Assembly (NCBI GenBank): GCA_002292815.1
Contig: DBBX01000010.1
Span: 46,489-110,488 of the forward strand
DNA: 64,000 bases
Direction: 5' to 3'
DNA from: Thiotrichaceae bacterium UBA973
Lineage (GTDB): Bacteria; Pseudomonadota; Gammaproteobacteria; Eutrophobiales; Eutrophobiaceae
Below are positions 26,614 to 36,184 of this stretch, one piece after another. The notes beneath the pieces were generated by a model. It was not told where the DNA came from, did not search any database, and saw only the letters and a program-made list of their open reading frames with translations. Numbering within the stretch: position 1 is the stretch's first letter; the number at the start of each line of letters is the position of its first letter. Position numbers and translations under genes: made by a program.

Positions 26614-28518
26614 ATGAAAACAGTTAAAGAGGTTTTTTCTGATGGCGGCGCACTAACAAATCTGATTGATGATTATCGGCATCGACCTGAACAAGAAGAT
26701 ATGGCGCATAAGATATTCTCAGCAATATCGGAAGGTCAAAACCTGGTGTGTGAAGCAGGGACAGGGACTGGTAAAACGGTGGCGTATTTAGTGCCCGCCT
26801 TGTTATCCAAACAAAAAGTAATTGTTTCTACAGGCACTCGCCATTTACAGGATCAACTATATCAAAAAGATCTGCCACTAGTGCTTGAAGCACTCTCATC
26901 TCCAGCAACAACCATGGTATTAAAAGGCCGTTCAAATTATCTCTGTCTACAGCATATGGATATTGCGATTAATGATACTAAGGATTTGAATTATCAAAAC
27001 ATGTCAGACCTGCAAGAGGTGGTGCAATGGTCTTCTTCAACCAAGACAGGCGATATCAATGAGTTGGGAATGATTGAAGAAAACTCAGTGATTCGCGCCA
27101 GGATTACCTCAACAACAGAAAATTGTCTCGGTCAATCGTGCCCAAGCTTTGACGATTGCTTTGTCTTTAAAAACAGAAAGGCTGCACTGGAGTCAGACCT
27201 GGTGATTACCAATCATCATCTATTGTTGTCTGACATGAGTTTGCGAGAAAAAGGCTTTGGTGAAGTATTACCTCTAGCGGATGTGATTATATTTGATGAA
27301 GCACATCAATTGCCTGAGCTGGCATCGACATATTTCAGTCAAACGATGAGCACCCGTCAGTTGTTGGAATTGATCACTGATATAAGAACGGCCGATCATG
27401 AAGAAGCTGGTGATTTAGAACAATTAGCCGGGGCATTAGCGATATTTGAAAAGTTAATTCGTGATGTACGATTGGTGTTTGGAAGAGAAGATCAGCGACT
27501 AAACTGGTTAGAGGTATGGGAGAAGTCGTTACTATCAACCGTGCTTCCCAAAATGTTAGCCGCCTTTCAAGGCATTATCGATATACTTGAAACAGCCAGT
27601 GGACGTGGGAAGTTATTGGATAACTGCTGGCAACGTGCAAAGGCGCATTATAATTACATCGATATTTATATCGAAACGAAAAACGAAGATTCAATCCGTT
27701 GGGTAGAAATACGAGGACATCACCTCTATTTAAATCAAACGCCGGTTAATATCTCTGAAACATTTCAGCAACGGCTTAGCGAATATAATGCGACGAGTAT
27801 ATTTACCTCGGCGAGTCTGGCTATCAATGATGATTTTAATTACTACAGTCGTCAGCTTGGTCTTGAAGAATGTCAAACACAGGTATGGAATAGTCCTTTC
27901 GATTATCAAACACAAACTTGTCTGTATGTGCCGCTTGATTTACCTGAGCCGAATCAATTTGAATTTTTTGATGCCTTCATAGAAAGAACTATAGAGTTGT
28001 TATCGTATAGTGAAGGACATGCCTTTGTTTTGTTTACCAGTCATCAGGCATTGAAGAAATCAGCTGATATTTTATCAAAAGAGATTGATTATCCCATTTT
28101 TATTCAAGGGCAGGCACCACGATCAGAGTTGTTAAATCAGTTTCGACACACAAAACATGCTGTGTTGCTGGGTACTAGTAGCTTTTGGGAAGGGGTTGAT
28201 GTGAAGGGTGATGCTTTGTCATTAGTTATTATTGATAAGTTGCCGTTTGCCAGTCCGGATGACCCCGTCCTACAAGCGCGTTTGAATCACTTTAGTAAAC
28301 AAGGCAGCAATCCGTTTATGGATCATCAAGTTCCCCAGGCGGCTATCAGTTTAAAACAAGGCGTGGGGCGCTTGATACGCGATGTAACTGATCGAGGTGT
28401 ATGTGTTATCTGTGATAAACGAGTTATAAGAAAGGCCTATGGCAAGCGAATAATTAAAGCATTACCGCCGATGCCGATCACTCATGAACTAGAAGATGTT
28501 AAAGACTTTTTTAATTAG
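26614..28518 (+). CDS. yoaA: DinG-family iron-sulfur DNA helicase YoaA
   Basis: The 634-residue superfamily 2 XPD-like helicase has Walker A GTGTGKTVAYL near residue 50, a DEAH box IIFDEAHQLPE near 226, and a 4Fe-4S cysteine set between (LCLQH..., NCLGQSCPSFDDC). The C-terminal helicase domain shows GTSSFWEGVDVKGDAL and a QGVGRLIRD box VI. Length and cysteine spacing match YoaA rather than the longer DinG. In E. coli YoaA works with the HolC subunit in repair of replication damage. Its stop overlaps the stop of the convergent methyltransferase. Confidence 0.9.
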   Translation: MKTVKEVFSDGGALTNLIDDYRHRPEQEDMAHKIFSAISEGQNLVCEAGTGTGKTVAYLVPALLSKQKVIVSTGTRHLQDQLYQKDLPLVLEALSSPATTMVLKGRSNYLCLQHMDIAINDTKDLNYQNMSDLQEVVQWSSSTKTGDINELGMIEENSVIRARITSTTENCLGQSCPSFDDCFVFKNRKAALESDLVITNHHLLLSDMSLREKGFGEVLPLADVIIFDEAHQLPELASTYFSQTMSTRQLLELITDIRTADHEEAGDLEQLAGALAIFEKLIRDVRLVFGREDQRLNWLEVWEKSLLSTVLPKMLAAFQGIIDILETASGRGKLLDNCWQRAKAHYNYIDIYIETKNEDSIRWVEIRGHHLYLNQTPVNISETFQQRLSEYNATSIFTSASLAINDDFNYYSRQLGLEECQTQVWNSPFDYQTQTCLYVPLDLPEPNQFEFFDAFIERTIELLSYSEGHAFVLFTSHQALKKSADILSKEIDYPIFIQGQAPRSELLNQFRHTKHAVLLGTSSFWEGVDVKGDALSLVIIDKLPFASPDDPVLQARLNHFSKQGSNPFMDHQVPQAAISLKQGVGRLIRDVTDRGVCVICDKRVIRKAYGKRIIKALPPMPITHELEDVKDFFN

Positions 28519-29177
28519 TTTTTCATTACCAAGGTGATCCCGTCCGCCACGGGTAACATGCTTATTAATACGCGATTATCATTTTTCACATGTTCATTAA
28601 ATTTGCGTATGCCAACGGTGTCATCATCCTGAATACTTTCGTCAGCAGGATTTCCCGACCATAAAACATTGTCTACAAGGATTACACCGCCCGGTCTGAT
28701 AAGCTGCAAAGCCCGTTCGTAGTAATCGATATATTCAGGTTTATGTGCATCAATAAAGACAAAGTCATAAGATTCGCTTTTATTCTCTTCTATTAATTTG
28801 TCCAGGGTTTTAATTGCTTGCCCTATGTGTAGATCAATTTTTTCAGCTACATTTGCTCTGCTCCAGTATTTTTTCGCAATTGCAGTTACTTCCGGGTCAC
28901 TATCGCAAGCATCTAAATGACCATCGACAGGTAAGGACATCGCTATAACAAGGCTGCTATACCCGGTAAATACACCGATCTCTAATGCATTTTTGACATG
29001 TAATAATTTGATTAGAAATGATATGAATTGACCTTGTTCAGGAGCGATTTGCATCCTCGCCATGGGGTGTTTTGCTGTTTCTGCACGACATTCTTGAAGT
29101 ATTTTTGATTCTCGTAATGAAACTGACAAGAGATAATTATAAACTTGTTCGTCGAGCTGTATGCTTTTTCTACTCAT
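28515..29177 (-). CDS. SAM-dependent O-methyltransferase (caffeoyl-CoA OMT-like)
   Basis: The 220-residue protein fits the class I methyltransferase of the O-methyltransferase family: VLEIGVFTGYSSLVIAMSL for SAM, LDACDSDPEV, DFVFIDAHKPEYIDYYE and GGVILVDNVLWSG, which also supplies the Mg-binding acidic residues. Members methylate catechols, coenzymes or small phenolics. It is convergent with yoaA (stops overlap by four bases) and divergent from the CpdA-like gene, 36 bases away. The physiological acceptor is not predictable. Confidence 0.88.
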   Translation of the reverse strand: MSRKSIQLDEQVYNYLLSVSLRESKILQECRAETAKHPMARMQIAPEQGQFISFLIKLLHVKNALEIGVFTGYSSLVIAMSLPVDGHLDACDSDPEVTAIAKKYWSRANVAEKIDLHIGQAIKTLDKLIEENKSESYDFVFIDAHKPEYIDYYERALQLIRPGGVILVDNVLWSGNPADESIQDDDTVGIRKFNEHVKNDNRVLISMLPVADGITLVMKN

Positions 29178-29213
29178 AAGGTGCTAGCCTAATAAAATTA
29201 GATAAAGAATATC

Positions 29214-30014
29214 ATGATTGAGACTTTTGAAACGATAACTAAGCGAGAGACTAAGGTGCCTGACAACATTAATATTATTCAGATCACTGATACACACATA
29301 CTCGATGACGGCGCACCATCATTTAATGATTATGATACCTCCGCTAGTTTGATGCGTGTCATAGATAAAATCATAGCGTCTGAGTCGGATGCGGATTTAA
29401 TCTTGTTAACGGGTGATTTGGTTCATGAACCCACGCAGACATCTTATCAAAAGTTGGCCGATCATTTATCCGTCCTGACAACGCCTATTCTTAGCTTGCC
29501 CGGTAATCACGATGCCCCGGAATTAATGAGATATGTCATGGGTGCTAATGGCCATGACACGGGCAATCTAATTCAATTCGATAATTGGCTAATCATACTG
29601 TTAGATACCTGTGTTCGAGGTGAGCATAGCGGTGAATTATCTGTTACTGAATTAGCGTTTTTACAAGCAAGTCTTGAAGCGAATCCAGACTTGCATTGTC
29701 TGATAGCACTACATCATCACCCCGTCTCGATAAATAGTAGCTGGATGGATGCAATGTCTTTGCTTAACGCAAAAGAATTTTTAGATATTGTCGATGAGTT
29801 TAAACAAGTGCAAGCAATTATCTGGGGACATATCCATCAGGAATTTGAAGACGAAAGGGCTGAAGTAAGATTGCTTGGTTCACCGTCGACCTGTTTGCAA
29901 TTCAAACCCGGTAGTTCAGAGTTTGCTGTTGACAATAAAACACCAGCCTATAGGAAGTTGACGCTTAAAAACAATGGCTCGATCAATTCAAACGTTATTT
30001 ATGTGAGCAAATAA
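29214..30014 (+). CDS. cpdA: CpdA-like 3',5'-cyclic-AMP phosphodiesterase (metallophosphoesterase)
   Basis: The 266-residue protein has the calcineurin-like metal-binding set in order: QITDTHI, LLTGDLVHE, LPGNHDAP, ALHHHPVS and GHIHQEFEDE. This matches the class III cAMP phosphodiesterase CpdA, which lowers cAMP and so CRP activity. A 17-residue leader-like N-terminus (ETFETITKRETKVPD) is charged and not a signal peptide. It stands between a methyltransferase gene and tsaB, convergent with the latter (23 bases apart). Other class III phosphoesterases have the same motifs, so the substrate is probable, not certain. Confidence 0.82.
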   Translation: MIETFETITKRETKVPDNINIIQITDTHILDDGAPSFNDYDTSASLMRVIDKIIASESDADLILLTGDLVHEPTQTSYQKLADHLSVLTTPILSLPGNHDAPELMRYVMGANGHDTGNLIQFDNWLIILLDTCVRGEHSGELSVTELAFLQASLEANPDLHCLIALHHHPVSINSSWMDAMSLLNAKEFLDIVDEFKQVQAIIWGHIHQEFEDERAEVRLLGSPSTCLQFKPGSSEFAVDNKTPAYRKLTLKNNGSINSNVIYVSK

Positions 30015-30036
30015 GACCTATAAGAGAAGACCTAAA

Positions 30037-30705
30037 CTATTTACTTGCAACTTTGTTCCTCAAGTATACTGGCATAGCTTTTTCGACGGGAATCGCCTTG
30101 CCTTCAAGATAAGCGGGTTTTGCTAAGGAAATAATATCCATCGCTGAAGGGAATACCTCTCCGTTGAAACCGATCAAGCTTTGTTCGAACTGTGATTGAA
30201 GTGTTTCAGCATAGGTATTCCATCCCGAACCAGCTCCGAACCAATCACCAGTGGATGGCCTAGAAATTTCATTTGCTGAACATACCTTTTCTTCGGCTAT
30301 TTTCTGCATCAAGCCCAAATCATTCTTTTTGAAAAGCCCCCAGTAAATCTCTTGCATGCGTGCATCAATAGCTGCTGCAACGTGACTGTGTTCGTCTGCA
30401 TAATGTTGAGCCAGGGCATTTAATGATGAAATGGGGATGACGGGTGTGTCGTGTGCAAAAGCCAGTCCTTGAATGACACCAACAGCAATACGCACACCGG
30501 TAAATGCGCCCGGACCTTGACCAAAAGCAATGGCATCAAGGTCTTTGATTTGTATATCTGCCTCGCGAAGTAGTTCGTCGATCATTGGCAGGATTAATTC
30601 TGTATGACGTCTTGGGGAGACTTGATAGCGATGACTGCAACTATCATCGATATCAAGTGCCGCAGAGCATGCCTCTGTGGCTGTTTCAATTGCTAATATT
30701 TTCAT
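30037..30705 (-). CDS. tsaB: tRNA t6A synthesis protein TsaB
   Basis: The 222-residue protein is the ASKHA-fold TsaB that bridges TsaD and TsaE in making threonylcarbamoyl-adenosine at position 37 of ANN-decoding tRNAs. Family features: ILAIETATEACSAAL at the start, AFGQGPGAFTGVRI, GLAFAHDTPVIPISSL and AAIDARMQEIYW. No tsaC, tsaD or tsaE lies in this window. Its start is followed upstream by a 591-base gap before lolC. Confidence 0.93.
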   Translation of the reverse strand: MKILAIETATEACSAALDIDDSCSHRYQVSPRRHTELILPMIDELLREADIQIKDLDAIAFGQGPGAFTGVRIAVGVIQGLAFAHDTPVIPISSLNALAQHYADEHSHVAAAIDARMQEIYWGLFKKNDLGLMQKIAEEKVCSANEISRPSTGDWFGAGSGWNTYAETLQSQFEQSLIGFNGEVFPSAMDIISLAKPAYLEGKAIPVEKAMPVYLRNKVASK

Positions 30706-31296
30706 TATTATTTTCTAGAAAATCCATCTAATAGTCATTTATTTTTTTGTTTAAAAATACAGGGTGATCTGACTAGGATCAATTAATAATTTTCTGAATT
30801 GGGATATCAGACGCTTAAAAAGATCTGATTAACGCTACTGATTAAAAGCGTTTTTATATTCGGAAGTTTATCACTAAATGTAGTTGTTTCAGTAGACAAA
30901 GCTGTGTTATGCCTAGTAATTAATGATATATAACAAGAGATTACATCGTTACAGTTAAAACACGTGACTTTGGGTCGAGAACAGCTATAACAGATAGATG
31001 CTTTTATGATTATAGTCAGGTTAAACAGAAGAACTTTGAAAGGAAATATGGATTTATTAAACGTGATTGAAACTCAAGCTCACAATATTGCGGCAAGTGA
31101 TGAGGCCCTTTTGTAAATGTATGGTTTCAGTTAGCTGAGCCTGAAGAATGTATAAAACCTATGAACTTAAAGAAGAAAGAAGTTCTGCTGTTCTTCTGCT
31201 GAAAGGAGAAGAAATAATATATAAATCCGCATAGATGTTTACGGTTTAAATTAATTTAGTTTCAAGCATCGGCCAAGCACTCTATAATCCGATTCC
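30706..31296. other. 591-base intergenic region with two tiny frames
   Basis: The gap between tsaB (start) and lolC (start) contains no recognised gene. It must hold promoters for both. Two tiny frames are present: a 22-codon one at 31048-31116 with AAGGAA just upstream of its ATG, and a 28-codon one at 31148-31234 (MYKTYELKEERSS...). Both are short and may be remnants of a decayed gene rather than coding sequence. I see no hairpin strong enough for an RNA call. Confidence 0.4.
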
Positions 31297-32541
31297 ATGT
31301 TGAATTCATTTGAAGTCCTGATTGGCTTGCGCTATGTCCGTGCCCGACGTCGCAACCATTTCATCTCCTTTATCTCCTTAACCTCGATGCTTGGCGTTGG
31401 TTTAGGCGTAATGGCATTAATTACAGTTCTATCTGTGATGAATGGCTTTGAAAAAGAATTAAAAGAACGCATTTTAGGCATGGCTTCACATGCTACCGTT
31501 ATTGAAGACGGCAATGTCTTGAATAATTGGCAACCAATAGCAGAAGAGGTAATGCATCACCCGGATATTATTGGTGTAGCGCCTTACTTCCATGCGGAAG
31601 GTATGTTAGTCAAAGATAAAAGTGTTAATGGCACGATTATCAGGGGAATTTTGCCCGCCGAAGAACCTAAAGTTTCAACAGTAACGGAAACCATGATTCT
31701 CGGTGATGTTAATGAACTTAAAGCCGGTGAATTTAATATTGTCTTGGGTAAAGAACTCGCACGAAAACTAGGCGTAGGGATCGGCGATAAAGTGACCCTG
31801 GTTGCGCCGCAGGCGAATGTTACACCTGCAGGTATTTTGCCAAGACTTAAACGATTTACCTTGGTCGGTATATTTCAAGTCGGCATGCATGAATTTGATA
31901 GCGCCTTGGCCCTGATTCATATGGAAGATGCCTTTCGTTTGTTTAGAAAATCAGCACCAACTGGTCTACGCTTGAAAACAAACAATATTCTAAAAGCGCC
32001 GATAATTAGTCGTGAGATTGTTGCTCAGTTACCCGGCAGATATTGGGTGGTCGACTGGACACAGCGACACGCTAATTTTTTCCGGGCATTAAAAACTGAA
32101 AAAACGGTCATGTTTGTCATATTGCTACTGATTGTTGCAGTGGCAGCATTTAATATCATTTCCACATTGGTGATGATGGTCTCTGACAAACAAGCCGACA
32201 TCGCTGTGTTGCGAACACTAGGAGCCAGTCCTGGAAGCATATTAAAGATATTTATGATTCAAGGGACCATCATTGGTGTTGTCGGTATTGCCATTGGTGT
32301 TATTGGTGGTGTCTGGTTGGCTTCTAATGTAGAGACAATCGTGCCGGCGATAGAATCAATGATAGGTCAAAAATTCTTGTCAGCAGATGTTTATTATATA
32401 AGCGATCTGCCCTCAGACATGCATTGGAATGATGTCATTACCATTAGTGTTGTTGCGTTTGTGCTCTGTTTGTTAGCCACGATCTATCCTGCATTGCGTG
32501 CAGCGAAGACACAACCTGCGGAGGCATTACGTTATGAGTGA
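31297..32541 (+). CDS. lolC: Lipoprotein-releasing ABC transporter permease (LolC/LolE family)
   Basis: The 414-residue protein has an N-terminal membrane helix, a large periplasmic domain (about 50-265) and three C-terminal helices, with the FtsX-like/MacB signature near the end. Starts GLRYVRARRRNHFISFISL and ends PALRAAKTQPAEALRYE, as in LolC/LolE. With LolD it extracts outer-membrane lipoproteins and gives them to LolA. Only one permease gene is beside lolD here; a second, if present, is outside the window, so a homodimeric LolF-type complex is also possible. Stop overlaps lolD by eight bases. Confidence 0.93.
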   Translation: MLNSFEVLIGLRYVRARRRNHFISFISLTSMLGVGLGVMALITVLSVMNGFEKELKERILGMASHATVIEDGNVLNNWQPIAEEVMHHPDIIGVAPYFHAEGMLVKDKSVNGTIIRGILPAEEPKVSTVTETMILGDVNELKAGEFNIVLGKELARKLGVGIGDKVTLVAPQANVTPAGILPRLKRFTLVGIFQVGMHEFDSALALIHMEDAFRLFRKSAPTGLRLKTNNILKAPIISREIVAQLPGRYWVVDWTQRHANFFRALKTEKTVMFVILLLIVAVAAFNIISTLVMMVSDKQADIAVLRTLGASPGSILKIFMIQGTIIGVVGIAIGVIGGVWLASNVETIVPAIESMIGQKFLSADVYYISDLPSDMHWNDVITISVVAFVLCLLATIYPALRAAKTQPAEALRYE

Positions 32542-33211
32542 TGCTCTAATCGAAACACGAAAACTTACTAAATGTTTTAGTGATGGCCAACTTCGCGTGG
32601 AAGTTTTGAAAGGTGTTGATTTCAGCATTAAGTCAAACCAGAGTGTTGCGATTATTGGCACCTCAGGATCTGGTAAAAGTACTCTACTACATTTGCTGGG
32701 CGGTCTTGATATACCTGATAAGGGTGAAGTCCTTATTAATGGTAAGGATATGGGGAAACTAAATGATGAGCAACGTGGTGATCTACGTAATAAACATCTT
32801 GGTTTTGTTTATCAATTCCATCATCTCTTGCCTGAATTCACCGCGCTTGAAAATGTTGCTATGCCGCTTTTAATCAGACGTGGCAATAAAAATGAAGCGT
32901 TAGATAAAGCTGCCGATTTGTTGAACAGGGTTGGTCTATCGGAACGAGTGCAACACAAGCCAGGTGAACTGTCCGGAGGTGAACGACAACGCGCTGCGAT
33001 TGCCAGAGCATTAGTAACAGAGCCGGCCTGTATATTGGCTGATGAGCCAACGGGTAACCTAGATGAAAAAACAGCTGATCAAGTTTTTGAATTGATTCTG
33101 GAATTAAATCAAAGTTTAGGCACTAGTTTGATTATGGTCACGCATAATATGGAGCTTTCACGACGTGTTGATCGCGTATTGGAATTAAAAGAAGGTGTCT
33201 TGCAAGCTTGA
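32534..33211 (+). CDS. lolD: Lipoprotein-releasing ABC transporter ATPase LolD
   Basis: The start at ATG 32534 (MSDALIETRKLTKCF) gives the 225-residue LolD length; an upstream in-frame ATG at 32498 lies inside lolC. Motifs: Walker A GTSGSGKSTLLHLLGG, Q-loop YQFHHLLPEF (LolD-type), signature LSGGERQRAAIARAL, Walker B ILADEPTGNLDE, and the VTHNMEL His switch. It powers lipoprotein extraction with LolC. The next gene on the other strand begins 30 bases on. Confidence 0.96.
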   Translation: MSDALIETRKLTKCFSDGQLRVEVLKGVDFSIKSNQSVAIIGTSGSGKSTLLHLLGGLDIPDKGEVLINGKDMGKLNDEQRGDLRNKHLGFVYQFHHLLPEFTALENVAMPLLIRRGNKNEALDKAADLLNRVGLSERVQHKPGELSGGERQRAAIARALVTEPACILADEPTGNLDEKTADQVFELILELNQSLGTSLIMVTHNMELSRRVDRVLELKEGVLQA

Positions 33212-33241
33212 TGTTTTTTATAAGGCGATATTATTATCTAG

Positions 33242-33757
33242 CTATTGATTTCGACGTCTGTTTCCCCATTTTTTAACCGCAGTTATTCGCCAAACTAGCC
33301 GAATAATGAAATAAGTCAGGAGTGAACTCGTTGCTCCCAATATAAAACAACCGAGTGCCAACGGCTCCCAAATAGGTATCAGTGTCGTGCTTATCCATTC
33401 CCATGAAAAAGAAAAATCAACATTTCTCTCTTCTAAACCTAATAGCATGACGCCTAATTGATAAGCGAAGAAAAATAGTGGCGGAATAGTGAACGGGTTG
33501 CTGAAGAATGAAAAAACGACTGCCAAAGGCAGGTTAACTCTAAAAAGAATTGCCAATGCGGCTGAACTCAAGGTATGAATTGGTAAGGGAATAAACGCGC
33601 AAAACATTCCAATAGCAGCACCACCTGCCGATGAACGACGATGCAAATGCCAGATATTGGGATCATGCAGGTAGTCAGAAAACAGATGCATTCCCCCATG
33701 CTTATGGATGTGCTCCTTCTGCGGCAGATAGCGTTTAAAAAAATTTCGTAAGCTCAT
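33242..33757 (-). CDS. DUF2062 membrane protein
   Basis: The 171-residue protein has the DUF2062 signature: LHRRSSAGGAAIGMFCAFIP, an amphipathic turn and ILFRVNLPLAVVFSFFSNP, with four hydrophobic segments. In many gammaproteobacteria DUF2062 lies beside lol and comEC genes, as here. Function is unknown; paralogues fused to glycosyltransferases suggest an envelope role. It is the only reverse-strand gene between lolD and comEC. Confidence 0.85.
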   Translation of the reverse strand: MSLRNFFKRYLPQKEHIHKHGGMHLFSDYLHDPNIWHLHRRSSAGGAAIGMFCAFIPLPIHTLSSAALAILFRVNLPLAVVFSFFSNPFTIPPLFFFAYQLGVMLLGLEERNVDFSFSWEWISTTLIPIWEPLALGCFILGATSSLLTYFIIRLVWRITAVKKWGNRRRNQ

Positions 33758-33834
33758 TTACTCTTAATATTTTTGTATTGCTCAAAAAAAGCGCGCTATT
33801 ATAGCCTAATAACTATTACAGGGAGTTAATATTT

Positions 33835-36117
33835 GTGCTTGCAAGGACGCTGGCATTCGCCGCAGGTATTTATTGCCTATTGCAATTTTCAACTATGCCC
33901 AGTTTTTGGGTTGTTCTTATTTTACCTCTATTTTTTGTCCTGAATCGATTTTTCGCAGTATTTAGATTGATTTTATTTTTTTGTCTTGGTTTTAGCTGGG
34001 CTTTATTGCGCATCGGCGCTGATGTCAGCCATTCACTCGACCCTGATCTTGAGAATAGAGTGGTTCAGCTAACGGGTACAGTGAGTTCATTGCCAGTAAT
34101 TTATGATGACCATGTTCAGTTCTTGTTTGATGTGAAGGATGTTGTCGACAGTCATAAGCAACATTTTACATCGCCGGAAGTAATCCGTTTGAATTGGTAT
34201 AAAACCCGAATGATACCGGCGCCGGGTGAATCATGGATATTGAGCGCAAAATTAAAACGTCCTTATAGTTTTATGAATCCAGGTGGTTTCGATTATGAAA
34301 CCTGGATGATGAGACAAGGTATAAAAGCCACAGGCTATATAAAGGAAAGCGAAGCGAATCAAAGGCTGGGAGTAAGCAATGGATACTTCATGCAAAGCTT
34401 ACGTTACAAGCTATCGAAAAATATTAAACAATCTATAGACAAACCATTGCTTGGTTTGGTGTTGGCGCTGAGTCTGGGTGATCGTAGTCAACTCGACCCG
34501 GATCAATGGCAGGTGCTAACGCATACAGGCACAAATCATTTGATTGCAATATCTGGCTTGCACCTAGGCTTAATAGCGGGATTAATTTATTTTCTAGCAC
34601 GAACACTATGGCGTCAGTTTCATTTTGCCACACAATTTATTCCTGCACCGATCATTGCTTCAATATTCGCCTTTGTGGGTGCATTATTTTATGCGGCTCT
34701 GGCAGGTTTCTCCCTGCCTACGCAACGCGCATTGATCATGATTGCTGTCTTTTTAATAGGATTGCTTTGGTCAAGAAGATTGCTGGTCTCTAATGTCGTT
34801 TGTTTCGCGGTTGTTTTGATATTGTTACTAGACCCATTTTCAATACTGGCTGCAGATTTCTGGCTTTCGTTTACAGCTGTAATGTTAATACTTTATATCA
34901 CGCGCTATAGAATTAGTAATCAAAGTCCTTTGCGCCGCTGGATACAATTACAATGTCTACTCAGTTTGGCCTTATCTCCATTTTTAATCTTCTGGTTTAA
35001 ACAATTTCCGCTGTACAGTGTTTTCGCTAATTTATTCGCTATACCCATTATTGGGTTTATCGTCGTGCCGTTGATATTGCTGGCGATGATCTTGTTATTA
35101 CCATTCCCACGGGTTGCAGAATCTATCTATGGGCTTGTCGATAAGATAAGCCACCTTCATTGGACGTACCTTGAGTTTTTGCAGCAACAGAATAATGCCA
35201 TCATTCCTATAGCAGTTTCGAATAGAGGTTCGCTAATAATAGCCATCATTGGCATTGTAATTTTATTGATGCCAAAAGGCTTACCGGGAAGATGGGTAGG
35301 GGGGATGTTGCTGTTGCCGCTGCTGTTTCCTATAAGGGCCAGTTTAAAGCCTGGTGAATTTGAATTTAGTTTATTAGATGTAGGCCAAGGATTATCTGCG
35401 GTCATAAAAACAAGAGAAAACACACTTGTTTATGATGCCGGTGCCCGATTTTCAGAACGATTCAATATTGGTGATGCTGTTACAACACCGTATCTTCGTG
35501 ACAAAAGTATCACGCAAATATCGATGCTAATGATAAGTCATGGTGATAATGATCATATCGGCGGGGCAAACAGGTTAATAGAACAATTTAAAATTGATAG
35601 AATATTAACAAGTGTGCCCGAAAAATTATCGATAAGTTCCGCCGAACGATGTTATGCAGGCCAACAATGGAATTGGGATGGCGTTGAATTTGAAGTGTTG
35701 CATCCGCCTTTAGAAAGTAATTTTACCGGCAATAATGCTTCATGCGTTCTAAAAGTATCTTCAGCACAGGGCTCGGTGCTTTTAACCGGCGATATCGAGC
35801 GACAGGCAGAAAAAAGCCTCATAAATAACATGCGCGAACAAATCAAAGCGGATATTTTGTTGGCGCCACATCATGGCAGCAAAACCTCCTCAAGCAATGA
35901 ATTCATCGCCAAGACAGCCCCCGATCATGCCGTTATATCGGCAGGATATAGAAATCGATTTGGATTCCCGAAACAGGATATAATGTCTCGCTATGAAGCC
36001 CATGGGGTTGAAACGCTGGTTACTTATATGACTGGTGAGATATCTATGAAATTTAGTACAGCAGGTTTGATAATTGAACAATTTAGATCAAAAAATCGGC
36101 GTTTCTGGCATCATTGA
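33835..36117 (+). CDS. comEC: DNA-uptake channel ComEC/Rec2
   Basis: The 760-residue protein has an N-terminal DUF4131-like soluble domain (about 60-195), a polytopic competence domain (about 200-490) with HTGTNHLIAISGLHLGLIAG, and a C-terminal metallo-beta-lactamase domain (about 515-750) with ISHGDNDHIGGA and APHHGSKTSSSNEF. ComEC transports single-stranded DNA across the inner membrane, and the lactamase-like domain may degrade the other strand. It starts at GTG 33835 with AGGGAGTT upstream. All metal-site motifs are intact, so natural uptake is plausible. Confidence 0.94.
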   Translation: MLARTLAFAAGIYCLLQFSTMPSFWVVLILPLFFVLNRFFAVFRLILFFCLGFSWALLRIGADVSHSLDPDLENRVVQLTGTVSSLPVIYDDHVQFLFDVKDVVDSHKQHFTSPEVIRLNWYKTRMIPAPGESWILSAKLKRPYSFMNPGGFDYETWMMRQGIKATGYIKESEANQRLGVSNGYFMQSLRYKLSKNIKQSIDKPLLGLVLALSLGDRSQLDPDQWQVLTHTGTNHLIAISGLHLGLIAGLIYFLARTLWRQFHFATQFIPAPIIASIFAFVGALFYAALAGFSLPTQRALIMIAVFLIGLLWSRRLLVSNVVCFAVVLILLLDPFSILAADFWLSFTAVMLILYITRYRISNQSPLRRWIQLQCLLSLALSPFLIFWFKQFPLYSVFANLFAIPIIGFIVVPLILLAMILLLPFPRVAESIYGLVDKISHLHWTYLEFLQQQNNAIIPIAVSNRGSLIIAIIGIVILLMPKGLPGRWVGGMLLLPLLFPIRASLKPGEFEFSLLDVGQGLSAVIKTRENTLVYDAGARFSERFNIGDAVTTPYLRDKSITQISMLMISHGDNDHIGGANRLIEQFKIDRILTSVPEKLSISSAERCYAGQQWNWDGVEFEVLHPPLESNFTGNNASCVLKVSSAQGSVLLTGDIERQAEKSLINNMREQIKADILLAPHHGSKTSSSNEFIAKTAPDHAVISAGYRNRFGFPKQDIMSRYEAHGVETLVTYMTGEISMKFSTAGLIIEQFRSKNRRFWHH

Positions 36118-36184
36118 TGATGATACTATGCAGATTATTCTGAACGAGTTCGTAATTAATAATAAAAATTTGGAGTGAGATAAC

